From positions 194 through 39,834 of the forward strand of contig NZ_MUME01000043.1 in the NCBI RefSeq assembly GCF_002155915.1: a DNA stretch of 39,641 nt, given 5' to 3'. A program made the translations under genes and the position numbers. This DNA is from Streptomyces thermovulgaris (GTDB taxonomy: Bacteria > Actinomycetota > Actinomycetes > Streptomycetales > Streptomycetaceae). Positions 1 through 8,273 of the stretch are shown piece after piece. The notes below the pieces were generated by a model. That model was not told where the DNA came from and searched no databases. It saw nothing but the letters and a program-made list of their open reading frames with translations. Position 1 is the first letter of the stretch. Every line of letters begins with the position of its first letter.

Positions 1-490
1 CCGCGGCGGCGACGGCGAGCGCCGCCACGCCGGCCGCGGTTCGTACGGGGTCGGTGCCGAGCGCACCACCGACCCCCGTCTTCACACTTCCACGGGGCTG
101 GACCTGCCCCTGCGCGGCGGTCAGCGTGACCACCAGGTCGCCCCTGACCTCCCGGTCGCCGTCGGCGCACTGGGCGACGATCTCGTACGTCCCCGGCTGT
201 GCGCTCTCCGGCACCTGGAACTGTCCGACCGCCTCGCCCGCGCGCGAGCTGGGCGTCAGCATGAAGGCACCCGCGCCGACCGCGCTGGCGTCGCCCGCCG
301 CGGCCGCCTTCTCGCCGCACCCCTTGGTGTTCACCGTGACATGGCCGCCCGGGACGACCGAGTACGGGTACACCTCCAGACCGCCGCCCTCCGCTCCATG
401 GGCGGGCGCTGCCAGACCGCCCACGGCGACGACGGCGAGCGCGGCCCCGGCCATGGCCCCGGCCGGCGGGCGGGCGGCGGTACGTCGCAT
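1..490 (-). CDS. secreted, probably membrane-anchored protein (3' end outside window)
   Basis: The start is the ATG at 488-490, preceded on the minus strand by a GGAGGAA ribosome binding site about 5 nt away. The protein begins [18 protein letters not shown], a typical signal peptide: a twin-Arg basic start, a hydrophobic core AALAVVAVGGLAAPAHG and a likely cleavage after AHG. The mature part has about 100 residues of beta-type sequence with two Cys (in KGCGEK and AQCADG), which could form a disulfide in an Ig-like fold. Near the window edge a second hydrophobic stretch (AAGVAALAVAAA) begins, suggesting a C-terminal membrane anchor. No enzymatic motif is visible and I do not recognise a named family. 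The gene is divergent from the gene at 817. The reading frame is convincing; the function is unknown. Confidence 0.75.
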   Translation of the reverse strand, partial: MRRTAARPPAGAMAGAALAVVAVGGLAAPAHGAEGGGLEVYPYSVVPGGHVTVNTKGCGEKAAAAGDASAVGAGAFMLTPSSRAGEAVGQFQVPESAQPGTYEIVAQCADGDREVRGDLVVTLTAAQGQVQPRGSVKTGVGGALGTDPVRTAAGVAALAVAAA

Positions 491-816
491 CGGTCTTCCT
501 CCGGGCTCTGCAACGGGCACGTCCCGCGGCACCGCGTGTGCCGCCGTCGGTTGCGCCCTGCCCTTTCGAGGTAACTGGCCCGCGTCCGCTTCCGCTCTCT
601 GAAGAGGCGTCAGAAATAGGATGAACGGGTGCTGCGCACTCCGTTCCCCAGCGGCTTGTGACGGCTGTTTCAGCAGGTCAAGGCCGCCGTGCTGGCAGAA
701 GGCCGGAACCACCCGGAAGGGTGCGGGACCCGGGTGTGAGGCCCGCGGCCCGCGGCCCGTCCTCCAGGAGCGGGGCGTGGGCCGCCCGTGGGGCACGAGG
801 GGAGAGAATCGTTTCC
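491..816. other. divergent intergenic region, no gene seen
   Basis: This 326-bp gap separates two divergent genes, so it should carry both promoters. I could not pick a convincing -35/-10 pair. The only distinct structure is an imperfect tandem run of GGCCCGC (740-759, nearly three copies). The open frame that runs through it from 658 is an upstream extension of the following gene with no coding character and no ribosome binding site. Confidence 0.5.
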
Positions 817-1311
817 GTGACGCCTCCGACGCCCGCACCGCTCCCGTTCTTCGTCTACGGCACCCTCCGTTCCGGCGAGGGCAACCACGGCGTGTTCCTG
901 CGCGGCCGCATCCGCTCCGCGGAGCCCGCCCGGCTGGCCGGCGCGGTGCTCTACGACGGCCCCGGCTACCCGTACGCCGTGGAGGAGCCCGGCGGAGTGG
1001 TCCGCGGCGAACTCATGACCGTCCTGCCGGAGAAGTACGGGGAGGTGCTCACCTCCCTGGACCGGCTGGAGGGCCATGTGCCCGGCGACCCGCGCAGCCT
1101 CTACGAGCGGGTCGAGCGCGAGGTCGTCCGCGAGAGCGACGGCGCGGCCGTCCGGGCCTGGGTGTACTTCGCCGGACCGTCCGTCACGGCCCGGCTGCGG
1201 GCCGCGGGCAGGCTCATCGAGGGCGGGGACTGGACCCTGCGGAACCGGCCCTCGCCGGCCGCCCGTCCGCTGCCGTTTCCACCACCTCCGCCCGCACCGC
1301 GCACACCTTGA
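817..1311 (+). CDS. gamma-glutamylcyclotransferase-like protein (AIG2/GGCT fold)
   Basis: A 164-residue protein starting at GTG 817, chosen because GAGGGGAG lies about 10 nt upstream and because family similarity begins right after it. The motif FFVYGTLRSGEGN near residue 10 is the conserved YGTLR substrate loop of the GGCT/AIG2-like family. LDRLEGH near residue 85 carries the Glu that acts as general acid/base in characterised members. Such enzymes release 5-oxoproline from gamma-glutamyl amines or peptides; the substrate here cannot be told. The last 20 or so residues are Pro-rich and outside the domain. They overlap the end of the convergent nitrate reductase gene by 98 bp, so the true functional C-terminus is probably near residue 140. 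Confidence 0.85.
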   Translation: MTPPTPAPLPFFVYGTLRSGEGNHGVFLRGRIRSAEPARLAGAVLYDGPGYPYAVEEPGGVVRGELMTVLPEKYGEVLTSLDRLEGHVPGDPRSLYERVEREVVRESDGAAVRAWVYFAGPSVTARLRAAGRLIEGGDWTLRNRPSPAARPLPFPPPPPAPRTP

Positions 1312-3427
1312 ACTCCGGCATGCGCGAGACCGGGTCCAGGGCCGGGTTGGTCACGGTGTTCACCCGGCCCTCGCCCGGCCAGTGGAAGGGCATGAAGAGC
1401 GTGTCCGGGCGGATGCCGGCCGTGATCCGGGCGGGGGCCACCGCCCGCCCGCGCCGTGAGACCACGGCCAGCAGGTCCCCCTCGGCCGCGCCCAGGCGTG
1501 CCGCCAGACGCGGGTGCAGTTCGACGAAGGGGCCGGGAGCGGCGGCGTTCAGCTCGTCGACGCGCCGGGTCTGGGCGCCCGACTGGTACTGGGCGACGAC
1601 CCGGCCGGTGGTCAGCAGCAGCGGATACTCCTCGTCCGGCTCCTCGGCGCCCGGCCGGTGCGAGACGGGGGCGAACCGGGCGCGGCCGTCCTCGGTGGCG
1701 AAGCGGTCGAGGAAGAGGCGGGGGGTGCCGGGCGGCTCCGGGTCGTCCAAGTCCTCGTCCCCGGCCGGGTCCTGTGCGTACACGTCCAGGCAGGCGTCCT
1801 CCGGGTCGTCCGGCTCCGCCCCCGCCGGGCACGGCCAGAACACGCCGTTCTCCCGCGCCAGTTCGCGGTAGGTGATCCCGGAGTAGTCCGCCGGGCCGCC
1901 CGCCGACGCCCGGCGCAACTCGTCGAAGACCTCCTCCGGATCGGTGGGGAAGCCCTTCTCCACGCCCAGACGGGCGGCCAGTTCGTGCAGGACCTCCAGG
2001 TCGCTGCGGACCCCGTCCGGCGGGGCGAGGGCGCGGCGGCGCAGCAGCACCCTGCCCTCCAGACTGGTGACCGTGCCCGTCTCCTCCGCCCACTGCGTGA
2101 CCGGCAGGACGACGTCCGCGAGCGCCGCCGTCTCGGACAGCACCACGTCGCACACCGCGAGGAAGTCCAGCGACCGCAGCCGCTGCTCCACATGCGCGGC
2201 GCGCGGCGCGGACACCACCGGGTTGGAGCCCATCAGCAGCAGGGCGCGGATGTCCGTGCCGAGCGCGTCCAGGAGCTCGTAGGCACTGCGTCCCGGACCC
2301 GGCAGGCTGTCCGGGTCCACGCCCCAGACCCCGGCCACGTGCCGTCGCGCCGCCGGGTCCGTCAGCTTGCGGTAGCCGGGCAACTGGTCGGCCTTCTGGC
2401 CGTGTTCGCGCCCGCCCTGCCCGTTGCCCTGCCCGGTCAGGCAGCCGTACCCGGACAGCGGGCGGCCCGCCCGGCCGGTCGCCAGGCACAGGTTGATCCA
2501 CGCGCCCACCGTGTCGGTGCCCTTGGACTGCTGCTCGGGGCCGCGGGCCGTCAGCACCATCGCCGATGCGGGCTCGCAGAACATCCTCACGGCTTCGCGG
2601 AGCTGCGGAACCGGCACCCCCGTGACCCGCTCCACGTACTCCGGCCAGTACGCCATGGCCGCCGCCCGCGCCTCCTCCCAGCCGGTCGTCCGCTGCGCGA
2701 TGTACGCCTCGTCGGTGCGGCCCTCGGCGATCACCAGGTGCAGCAGGCCCAGAGCGAGGGCCAGGTCGGTGCCGGGGCGGGGCGCCAGATGCAGATCGGC
2801 CTGTTCGGCGGTGCGGGTGCGGCGCGGGTCGACGACGACCAGCGTGCCGCCGTTCTCGCGCAGTTCGGTGAAGTACCGCAGGAACGGCGGCATCGTCTCC
2901 GCCGGGTTGGACCCGACCAGGATCACGCACCCGGTCCTCGGGATGTCCGCCAGCGGGAAGGGCAGCCCCCGGTCCAGGCCGAACGCCCTCGTCACCGCCG
3001 CTGCCGCCGACGACATGCAGAAGCGGCCGTTGTAGTCGATCTGCGAGGTGCCGAGCACCACGCGCGCGAACTTGCCGAGCGCGTACGCCTTCTCGTTCGT
3101 CAGCCCGCCCCCGCCGAACACCCCGCAGGCGTCCGGGCCGTGCTGCGCACGGATGCGGGCGAGCGCCCCGGCGATCCGGTCCAGGGCCTCCTCCCAGCCG
3201 GCGGGAACGAGCGTGCCGTCGCCCGAGCGCACCAGCGGCGAGGTCAGCCGCACCCGGGAGGAGAGCACCGCGGGCGCGGAACGGCCCTTGCCGCACAGCG
3301 CGCCCCGGTTCACCGGGAAGTCCGCGCGCTCGGTCACCTCCGCGCCCCCGCCGGGGGCGGGCGTCAGGTTCATCCCGCACTGCAGCGCGCAGTACGGACA
3401 GTGCGTGGGCGTGGGGGAGCTCTGCAT
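1214..3427 (-). CDS. nasA: assimilatory nitrate reductase, molybdopterin oxidoreductase
   Basis: A 737-residue enzyme of the Nas/Nap branch of molybdopterin oxidoreductases, reducing nitrate to nitrite in the cytoplasm. The N-terminus has the 4Fe-4S ligand set C10, C13, C17 and C45 (HCPYCALQCGM, then GALCGKG). The catalytic domain includes the LVGSNPAETMPPFLRYF and LLMGSNPVVSAP segments that contact the two pterin guanine dinucleotides. The C-terminal molybdopterin-binding domain has LLLTTGRVVAQYQSG and the PFHWPGEGRVN motif. ATG 3427 is required because the Cys motif begins at residue 10; the ribosome binding site is weak. There is no signal peptide, no nitrite reductase and no electron-donor gene alongside. 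The symbol follows S. coelicolor usage. The tail after residue 710 is low complexity and overlaps the neighbouring gene. Confidence 0.9.
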   Translation of the reverse strand: MQSSPTPTHCPYCALQCGMNLTPAPGGGAEVTERADFPVNRGALCGKGRSAPAVLSSRVRLTSPLVRSGDGTLVPAGWEEALDRIAGALARIRAQHGPDACGVFGGGGLTNEKAYALGKFARVVLGTSQIDYNGRFCMSSAAAAVTRAFGLDRGLPFPLADIPRTGCVILVGSNPAETMPPFLRYFTELRENGGTLVVVDPRRTRTAEQADLHLAPRPGTDLALALGLLHLVIAEGRTDEAYIAQRTTGWEEARAAAMAYWPEYVERVTGVPVPQLREAVRMFCEPASAMVLTARGPEQQSKGTDTVGAWINLCLATGRAGRPLSGYGCLTGQGNGQGGREHGQKADQLPGYRKLTDPAARRHVAGVWGVDPDSLPGPGRSAYELLDALGTDIRALLLMGSNPVVSAPRAAHVEQRLRSLDFLAVCDVVLSETAALADVVLPVTQWAEETGTVTSLEGRVLLRRRALAPPDGVRSDLEVLHELAARLGVEKGFPTDPEEVFDELRRASAGGPADYSGITYRELARENGVFWPCPAGAEPDDPEDACLDVYAQDPAGDEDLDDPEPPGTPRLFLDRFATEDGRARFAPVSHRPGAEEPDEEYPLLLTTGRVVAQYQSGAQTRRVDELNAAAPGPFVELHPRLAARLGAAEGDLLAVVSRRGRAVAPARITAGIRPDTLFMPFHWPGEGRVNTVTNPALDPVSRMPEFKVCAVRAEVVETAADGRPARAGSAGSSPRPR

Positions 3428-3511
3428 GCCGCTCAGCCTGCGCCGGCCGTGTTACGCCGCCGGTCGGCCCGCTGTTACGAGGACGTGGCGGCGGCCTCTC
3501 CGCCCTCCCCC

Positions 3512-3573
3512 GCCCGCTGTGAGCCGGGCTTCAGCGGTCGAGCGATGGGCCGTCGAGCCGGACGAGCGGCCGG
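3512..3573 (+). repeat. chimeric duplicate: copy of the 4459-4484 element joined to a dgt 5' fragment
   Basis: Positions 3512-3537 match 4459-4484 at 25 of 26 bases. Immediately after it, 3537-3573 match 5474-5510, inside the start of dgt, at 35 of 37 bases. The translated dgt-like piece reads VERWAVEPDERP against [12 protein letters not shown] in dgt. The two source segments lie about 1 kb apart, so this is a rearranged remnant, not a simple copy. The segment lies between nasA and vapB, with vapBC between the two copies of the 26-bp element. Confidence 0.8.
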
Positions 3574-3719
3574 AGCGCGTCGGATCCCGACGCCTGTGCT
3601 GACCGGTGCCGGGAGAACCGCAACAGGGCAGGGCGCGGAGGCCGGACGGACAACCGGGGGGCGGGAGAGCGGCCTGCCCGGGGTGACCTCCGGGCCGTGC
3701 ACGCGTCTGACGTGGTCTT

Positions 3720-3760
3720 TTGAGGTCGATGCACCCCTGCGTGATATCTTCTTTGAGAAG
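3720..3760 (+). promoter_or_regulatory. vapBC promoter with embedded operator
   Basis: TTGAGG at 3720-3725 and TGATAT at 3742-3747 are spaced 16 bp and form a plausible -35/-10 pair. Directly downstream the inverted repeat CTTCT-TTG-AGAAG (3748-3760) overlaps the likely transcription start, as expected for autorepression by the VapBC complex. The surrounding 30 bp are strikingly AT-rich for this genome. The start codon at 3787 has GGGAGG close upstream. Confidence 0.55.
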
Positions 3761-3786
3761 TTTATATATGCCCGTCGGGAGGCGCC

Positions 3787-4038
3787 ATGAGCCGCACCGT
3801 GATCGACCTGGACGACGAGGCGCTTGCCGAGGCCGCGCGCCTTCTGGGCACGACGACGAAGAAGGACACGGTCAACGCCGCGCTCAGGGAGGTCGCGGAC
3901 CGGCGGAGACGAGCGGCCGCTGTGGAGCGGATGAGGCAGATGGTCGCCGCAGGAGAGATCGACCTGGCGGCGATCGAGGAAACCGAGGAACCCCGTCCCG
4001 GTGTGTCCGGTGCCGACGGGAAGCATCACGCCGCGTGA
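3787..4038 (+). CDS. vapB: VapB-type antitoxin (DUF2191-like)
   Basis: An 83-residue protein. Residues 1-45 ([20 protein letters not shown], then [20 protein letters not shown]) match the short ribbon-helix-helix DNA-binding head of the VapB family often called DUF2191. The acidic C-terminus ([11 protein letters not shown]) would wrap and inhibit the toxin. It is the first gene of a two-gene operon: its stop overlaps the toxin's GTG start (GTGA at 4035-4038), so the two are translationally coupled, antitoxin first. The start ATG follows GGGAGG by 4 nt. The complex probably represses its own promoter through the inverted repeat at 3748-3760. Confidence 0.88.
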   Translation: MSRTVIDLDDEALAEAARLLGTTTKKDTVNAALREVADRRRRAAAVERMRQMVAAGEIDLAAIEETEEPRPGVSGADGKHHAA

Positions 4039-4439
4039 GGGAGCTCTTTCTCGTCGACACCAGCGCACTGATCCGCTTCTACCGGGGACAGAGCGGGGCG
4101 GAGTGGGACCAGGCCGTCTGTTCCGGTCTGGTCGGACTCTGCGAGCCAGTGCGGCAGGAGTATCTGCGGGCGGTCGGCGGTCGCCCCGCGTACTACGAGG
4201 CGGAGGGGTTGCTCCACGAAACCTTTCCGTACTACGCGATGCGGGACTCCGCCTGGGAGGACGCCTCCGCACTGCAGCGCGACCTCGCCGACCGCGGCCG
4301 GCATCAGTGTGCGAGCCCGGTCGATCTCCTGGTGGCGGTCACTGCCCAGCACTACAAACTGACCGTGCTCCACGAGGATGCCGACTTCGAGGTCATCGCC
4401 CGCGTCACGGGGCAGCCCGTGCGCCGGATCGTGGAGTGA
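4035..4439 (+). CDS. vapC: VapC-type PIN-domain toxin ribonuclease
   Basis: A 134-residue PIN-domain protein starting at GTG 4035 inside the antitoxin stop codon. The acidic residues that bind Mg2+ in PIN nucleases are all present: D8 (LFLVDTSAL), E42 (PVRQEYL), D97 (ASPVDLLVA) and D115/D117 (LHEDADF). Known VapC toxins cleave tRNA or the rRNA sarcin-ricin loop; the target here is not predictable. The gene ends 38 bp before the convergent sanA-like gene, with a hairpin between that can terminate both. Length and motifs are complete, so the toxin should be active unless neutralised by the upstream antitoxin. Confidence 0.9.
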   Translation: MRELFLVDTSALIRFYRGQSGAEWDQAVCSGLVGLCEPVRQEYLRAVGGRPAYYEAEGLLHETFPYYAMRDSAWEDASALQRDLADRGRHQCASPVDLLVAVTAQHYKLTVLHEDADFEVIARVTGQPVRRIVE

Positions 4440-4458
4440 GGGCGAGCTGGTTTCGTGG

Positions 4459-4486
4459 GCCCGCTGTGAGCCGGGCCTCAGCGGGC
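4459..4486. terminator. hairpin between convergent vapC and sanA-like genes
   Basis: CCCGCTGTGAG, a short CCGGGC loop region and CTCAGCGGG form a 9-bp stem with a 2-nt bulge. It overlaps the stop codon of the minus-strand gene. There is no U-tract, as is common in Streptomyces. Bases 4459-4484 are duplicated at 3512-3537. Confidence 0.5.
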
Positions 4487-5164
4487 GTCGGCCAGTGCTC
4501 GGGCGACGCCGTGCTCCTTGCGCCCCAGGAAGGTCGGGTCCGGCCGGAACACGGCCTCCAGGACCGCCTTGCCCGCCGCGAACACCTCGCGGGTGCCGCC
4601 GTAGTACCAGGTGAGGTCGTGTTCGGCGGGCACCCCAACGCCGTAGGAGTCCACGCCCGCCGCCCGGCACAGGGCGACCGCCCGCCGGACGTGGAAATCC
4701 TGGGTGACCAGAACCGCACGGTCCACGCCGAAGATCTTCTTCGCCCGGACGCAGGAGTCCCAGGTGTCGAAGCCGGCGTAGTCGCTCACGATGCGCATGC
4801 CCGGCACGCCGCGCCTGATCAGGTACGCGCGCATGGCGTCCGGTTCGTCGTAGTCCTCGCGGCTGTTGTCGCCGGTGACCAGGAGCACCTCGACCCGGCC
4901 CTCGTGGTACAGCCTCGCCGCCGCGTCCAGCCGGTGCGCCAGGTACCGCGACGGCCTGCCGTCCCGCAGGCCCGCACCGAAGACGACGGCCACCTCGGTG
5001 CGGGGCGCATCCGCCGTGGTCCGCAGCCGGTCACCGGCGGTGACATGCGTCCACGCCGCCGGGAGCAGCGCCAGCACGCACACGGCCATCACCGTCTGCG
5101 CCAGCCGCCGGCGCCCGGCACGGGTACGCGGCAGACGCGGTCGTGTCCACGACGGTCGGCGCAT
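4478..5164 (-). CDS. SanA/YdcF family membrane-anchored protein (DUF218)
   Basis: A 228-residue protein starting at ATG 5164, with AAGGAGA upstream on the minus strand. Residues 1-25 are basic and Arg-rich. Residues 25-40 ([14 protein letters not shown]) form one membrane segment. The rest is a DUF218 domain: [52 protein letters not shown] and [14 protein letters not shown] all match the SanA/YdcF fold. E. coli SanA supports the envelope barrier to vancomycin at high temperature; the biochemical activity is not settled. The gene is convergent with vapC and divergent from dgt. The domain assignment is sure; the role is inferred only. Confidence 0.88.
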   Translation of the reverse strand: MRRPSWTRPRLPRTRAGRRRLAQTVMAVCVLALLPAAWTHVTAGDRLRTTADAPRTEVAVVFGAGLRDGRPSRYLAHRLDAAARLYHEGRVEVLLVTGDNSREDYDEPDAMRAYLIRRGVPGMRIVSDYAGFDTWDSCVRAKKIFGVDRAVLVTQDFHVRRAVALCRAAGVDSYGVGVPAEHDLTWYYGGTREVFAAGKAVLEAVFRPDPTFLGRKEHGVARALADAR

Positions 5165-5241
5165 CGGACGGTCTCCTTTCCCGGACGGCCTCGGGCGGGC
5201 GTCGCTCGACGGGCTCGGGCGGGCTCGACAAGGACGGCGGG

Positions 5242-5277
5242 GACGCCGAGAACGACGCCGAGAACGACGCCGAGAAC
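5242..5277 (+). repeat. three perfect tandem copies of a 12-bp unit
   Basis: GACGCCGAGAAC is repeated at 5242-5253, 5254-5265 and 5266-5277 in the divergent gap between the sanA-like gene and dgt. In one plus-strand frame it would encode repeated DAEN. That short frame (5143-5331) has no clear ribosome binding site and overlaps the sanA-like N-terminus, so I do not call a gene. Confidence 0.8.
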
Positions 5278-5356
5278 AAGGACGCGGCGCGCGCCGGCCC
5301 GGTTCACCGGCCCGGCGGAAACGGAACGTGATGTCCCGAATGCCGGTGTGTGCCCT

Positions 5357-5369
5357 TACTGTCGACGCA
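5357..5369 (+). promoter_or_regulatory. -10 box placing the dgt transcript start on its ATG
   Basis: TACTGT (5357-5362) fits TANNNT and is followed by exactly six bases before ATG 5369. No Shine-Dalgarno sequence precedes the ATG. Transcription would start on or next to the start codon, giving a leaderless mRNA. The -35 region is poor. Confidence 0.45.
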
Positions 5370-6796
5370 TGGGACGCAGGGAAGGGAACGCATCCGGAGC
5401 GGCCGGGCCGTACGAGCGGGCCGCCCGGTCGTACGAGCACCATGTGCTGCCGCCCGGCTACGAGAGCGCGGACGTCGAGCGATGGGTCGTCGAGCCGGAC
5501 AAGCGGCCGGGCCGTACCGCCTTCCAGCGCGACCGCGCGCGGGTGCTGCACTCCGCGGCGCTCAGGCGGCTGGCGGGAAAGACACAGGTGGTCACGCCGG
5601 GGGAGCTCCCCCGGATCCCCGGCCGTCCCTGGACGCGGGAGGACCCCGTCCAGGCCCAGGACGCCAGCCCCCGCACCCGGCTCACCCACTCGCTGGAGTG
5701 CGCCCAGGTGGGCCGCGAGCTGGGCGCCGCCCTCGGCTGCGACCCGGACCTCGTCGAGGCCGCCTGCCTCGCCCACGACCTGGGCCATCCGCCCTTCGGG
5801 CACAACGGCGAACAGGCGCTGAACGAGTTCGCCGAGGACTGCGGCGGCTTCGAGGGCAACGCCCAGTCGCTGCGCCTGCTCACCCGCCTCGAGCCCAAGC
5901 GGTTCGTCCCCGGCCCGGAGACGGGCGAGCCGGTCAGCGTCGGTCTCAACCTCACCCGCGCCTCCCTCGACGCCGCCATCAAGTACCCCTGGCCGCGCGG
6001 CGCCCACCCCACCGACCCGGACTCGCCCAAGTTCGGCGTCTACGAGGACGACCGGCCGGTCTTCGACTGGGTGCGCAAGGACGCCCCCGGCACCCGCACC
6101 TGCTTCGAGGCCCAGATCATGGACTGGGCGGACGACGTGGCGTACTCGGTGCACGACGTGGAGGACGGCCTGCACGCCGGCCACATCGACCCCCGGGTCC
6201 TGCACTCCGGGCCCGAGCGGCAGGCGGTCTTCGCGGTCGCCGTCGGCCGCTACGTCCCGGCCGGCACCGACACCGAGGAGCTGGCCGAGGCCCTCGACCG
6301 GCTCCTGGCCCAGGAGTGGTGGCCGCACGGGTACGACGGCTCCGCGATCGCCCAGGCCCGGCTGAAGGACGCCACCAGCCAGCTCATCGGCCGCTTCTGC
6401 CTGGCCGCCGAGGGGGCCACCCGGGACAGGTGGGGACGGCGTCCGGGCCGTTCGGGCCCCGGGGGAGACGGCACGCGCCTCACGCGGTACGGCGCCGAGC
6501 TCGTCGTGCCCAGGGCCACCCGGATGGAGTGCGCGGTCCTCAAGGCCGTCGCCGACCTGTACGTCATGCAGCGCGCCGAGCAGGAGCGGCTCCGCGCCGA
6601 CCAGCGGATCGTGGTCGCCGAACTCGCCGAGGCGCTGACCGCGCGCGCCCCCCGGGACCTGGACCCGCAGTTCCGCGCCCTGTTCGACCGGGCCGGCGAC
6701 GACCGGGCGCGCAAACGCGTGCTCGTCGACCAGATCGCCTCCCTGACCGACGCCTCCGCCCGCTCCTTGCACGCCCGGCTGACGGGACGTGCATGA
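5369..6796 (+). CDS. dgt: deoxyguanosinetriphosphate triphosphohydrolase (HD domain)
   Basis: A 475-residue HD-superfamily dNTPase that would hydrolyse dGTP or other dNTPs to deoxynucleoside and tripolyphosphate, controlling nucleotide pools. Diagnostic motifs are [20 protein letters not shown] (residues about 47-66), [16 protein letters not shown] (first metal His) and [19 protein letters not shown] (the HD pair and catalytic His). Further on, [20 protein letters not shown] carries the distal Asp. The start at ATG 5369 is supported by an ideally placed -10 box and the lack of other starts with a ribosome binding site. Downstream come a flavoprotein, dnaG and hrdA, a replication and nucleotide-metabolism neighbourhood. 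A decayed piece of this gene's 5' end lies at 3537-3573. Confidence 0.93.
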   Translation: MGRREGNASGAAGPYERAARSYEHHVLPPGYESADVERWVVEPDKRPGRTAFQRDRARVLHSAALRRLAGKTQVVTPGELPRIPGRPWTREDPVQAQDASPRTRLTHSLECAQVGRELGAALGCDPDLVEAACLAHDLGHPPFGHNGEQALNEFAEDCGGFEGNAQSLRLLTRLEPKRFVPGPETGEPVSVGLNLTRASLDAAIKYPWPRGAHPTDPDSPKFGVYEDDRPVFDWVRKDAPGTRTCFEAQIMDWADDVAYSVHDVEDGLHAGHIDPRVLHSGPERQAVFAVAVGRYVPAGTDTEELAEALDRLLAQEWWPHGYDGSAIAQARLKDATSQLIGRFCLAAEGATRDRWGRRPGRSGPGGDGTRLTRYGAELVVPRATRMECAVLKAVADLYVMQRAEQERLRADQRIVVAELAEALTARAPRDLDPQFRALFDRAGDDRARKRVLVDQIASLTDASARSLHARLTGRA

Positions 6797-6951
6797 CGAG
6801 AACGTGACAAGAGCAGCGCTCATATCGATATCAGATGAAAGTACTGAGACACATGCGGCCATCCATGGCCTGATCGGGCCACTCCCCCTTCCCGTGACCC
6901 GCTCCGTGCGGGACGCTCGCAAGTGGCGGCACCCCGACGAGGAGGCAACAC

Positions 6952-8217
6952 GTGGTCGACGCGGATCAGACATTCGTCATCATCGGAGGAGGCCTGGCCG
7001 GTGCGAAGGCGGCCGAGACCCTTCGCGCGGAGGGCTTCACCGGCCGGGTGATCCTCGTCTGCGACGAGCGCGACCACCCCTACGAACGTCCGCCGCTGTC
7101 CAAGGGCTACCTGCTCGGCAAGGAGGAGCGCGGCGGCGTCTTCGTGCACGAGCCCGCCTGGTACGCACGCAACGACATCGAACTGCACCTCGGCCAGACG
7201 GTCGACGCCATCGACCGGACCGCGAAGACCGTCCACTACGGCGAGGACGGCACCCAGGTGCGCTACGACAAGCTGCTGCTGGCCACCGGCGCCGAGCCGC
7301 GCCGCCTGGACGTCCCCGGCACCGACCTGATGGGCGTCCACCACCTGCGCCGTCTGGCCCACGCCGAGCGGCTGAGGAACGTCCTGGCCCACCTCGGCCG
7401 GGACAACGGCCATCTGGTGATCGCGGGCGGCGGCTGGATCGGCCTGGAGGTCGCGGCGGCGGCCCGCGCCTACGGCGCCGAGGTCACCGTCGTCGAACCG
7501 GCCGCCACCCCGCTGCACCACGCGCTCGGCCCCGAGCTCGGCCAGCTCTTCGCCGAGCTGCACCGCGAACACGGCGTCCGCTTCCGCTTCGGCACCCGGC
7601 TCACCGAGATCGTCGGCCAGGACGGCATGGTGCTCGCCGTCCGCACCGACGACGGCGAGGAGCACCCCTGCCACGAGGTGCTCGCCGCGATCGGCGCCGC
7701 GCCGCGCACCGCCCTGGCGGAGGCGGCCGGCCTGGAACTGGCCGACCGGGCCCACGGCGGCGGCATCGTGGTGGACGAACGGCTGCGCACCTCCGACCCG
7801 GACATCTACGCGGCCGGCGACGTGGCCTGTTTCCCGCACCGGCTGTTCGACACCCGGCTGCGGGTGGAGCACTGGGCCAACGCGCTCAACGGCGGCCCGG
7901 CCGCGGCCCGCGCGATGCTCGGCAGGGAGGTCGTCTACGACCGCGTGCCCTACTTCTTCACCGACCAGTACGACCTGGGGATGGAGTACAGCGGATGGGC
8001 GCCGCCGGGGTCGTACGACGAGGTGGTGATCCGCGGGGACGCCGGAAAGCGCGAGTTCATCGCCTTCTGGGTGAAGGAGGGCCGGGTGCTCGCCGGAATG
8101 AACGTCAACGTATGGGGCGTCACGGAGCCGATCCAGCATCTGATCCGCACAAAGGCGCAGGTGGACACGGAGGCGCTGGCGGACCCGCACGTTCCGCTGG
8201 AGAGCCTGGCCCCGTGA
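6952..8217 (+). CDS. NAD(P)H:ferredoxin/rubredoxin reductase-like flavoprotein
   Basis: A 421-residue flavoprotein starting at GTG 6952, with GAGGAGG about 6 nt upstream. It has the FAD-binding dinucleotide fold FVIIGGGLAGAKAAETLR at residues 8-25 and RPPLSKGYL, which lies against the flavin. The NAD(P)H-binding fold is VIAGGGWIGLEVAAAARAYG. The second FAD motif is DIYAAGDVACFP, and the C-terminal reductase domain spans about residues 320-400. This layout is that of single-component ferredoxin reductases of the putidaredoxin reductase type, which pass electrons from NAD(P)H to a small iron-sulfur protein serving P450s or Rieske oxygenases. No ferredoxin or P450 gene is adjacent, so the partner is unknown. 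The preceding 155 bp contains the palindrome ATATCGATAT, of unclear meaning. Confidence 0.9.
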   Translation: MVDADQTFVIIGGGLAGAKAAETLRAEGFTGRVILVCDERDHPYERPPLSKGYLLGKEERGGVFVHEPAWYARNDIELHLGQTVDAIDRTAKTVHYGEDGTQVRYDKLLLATGAEPRRLDVPGTDLMGVHHLRRLAHAERLRNVLAHLGRDNGHLVIAGGGWIGLEVAAAARAYGAEVTVVEPAATPLHHALGPELGQLFAELHREHGVRFRFGTRLTEIVGQDGMVLAVRTDDGEEHPCHEVLAAIGAAPRTALAEAAGLELADRAHGGGIVVDERLRTSDPDIYAAGDVACFPHRLFDTRLRVEHWANALNGGPAAARAMLGREVVYDRVPYFFTDQYDLGMEYSGWAPPGSYDEVVIRGDAGKREFIAFWVKEGRVLAGMNVNVWGVTEPIQHLIRTKAQVDTEALADPHVPLESLAP

Positions 8218-8260
8218 CCGGGACGGCCGGACGACCGGATCGGGGCACCACCGGCTTTCG

Positions 8261-8273
8261 TAGACTTCAGGCG
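8261..8273 (+). promoter_or_regulatory. -10 box for leaderless dnaG
   Basis: TAGACT (8261-8266) is followed by six bases and then GTG 8273. There is no Shine-Dalgarno sequence upstream of the GTG, so transcription probably begins at the start codon. The -35 region is weak. Confidence 0.5.

Noticed and set aside
1514..3790. A 758-codon plus-strand open frame antisense to nasA
   Set aside because: Its product is Arg/Gly/Gln-rich noise, while the minus-strand frame has complete molybdopterin-enzyme motifs. Long antisense frames are expected at this GC content.
5143..5331. Possible 62-residue plus-strand peptide containing repeated DAEN
   Set aside because: It overlaps the N-terminus of the sanA-like gene on the other strand, has no clear Shine-Dalgarno and would owe its character only to the 12-bp tandem repeat.
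6822..6831. ATATCGATAT palindrome upstream of the flavoprotein as an operator
   Set aside because: Only ten bases, no regulator nearby and no clear promoter around it. Too weak to list as a site.
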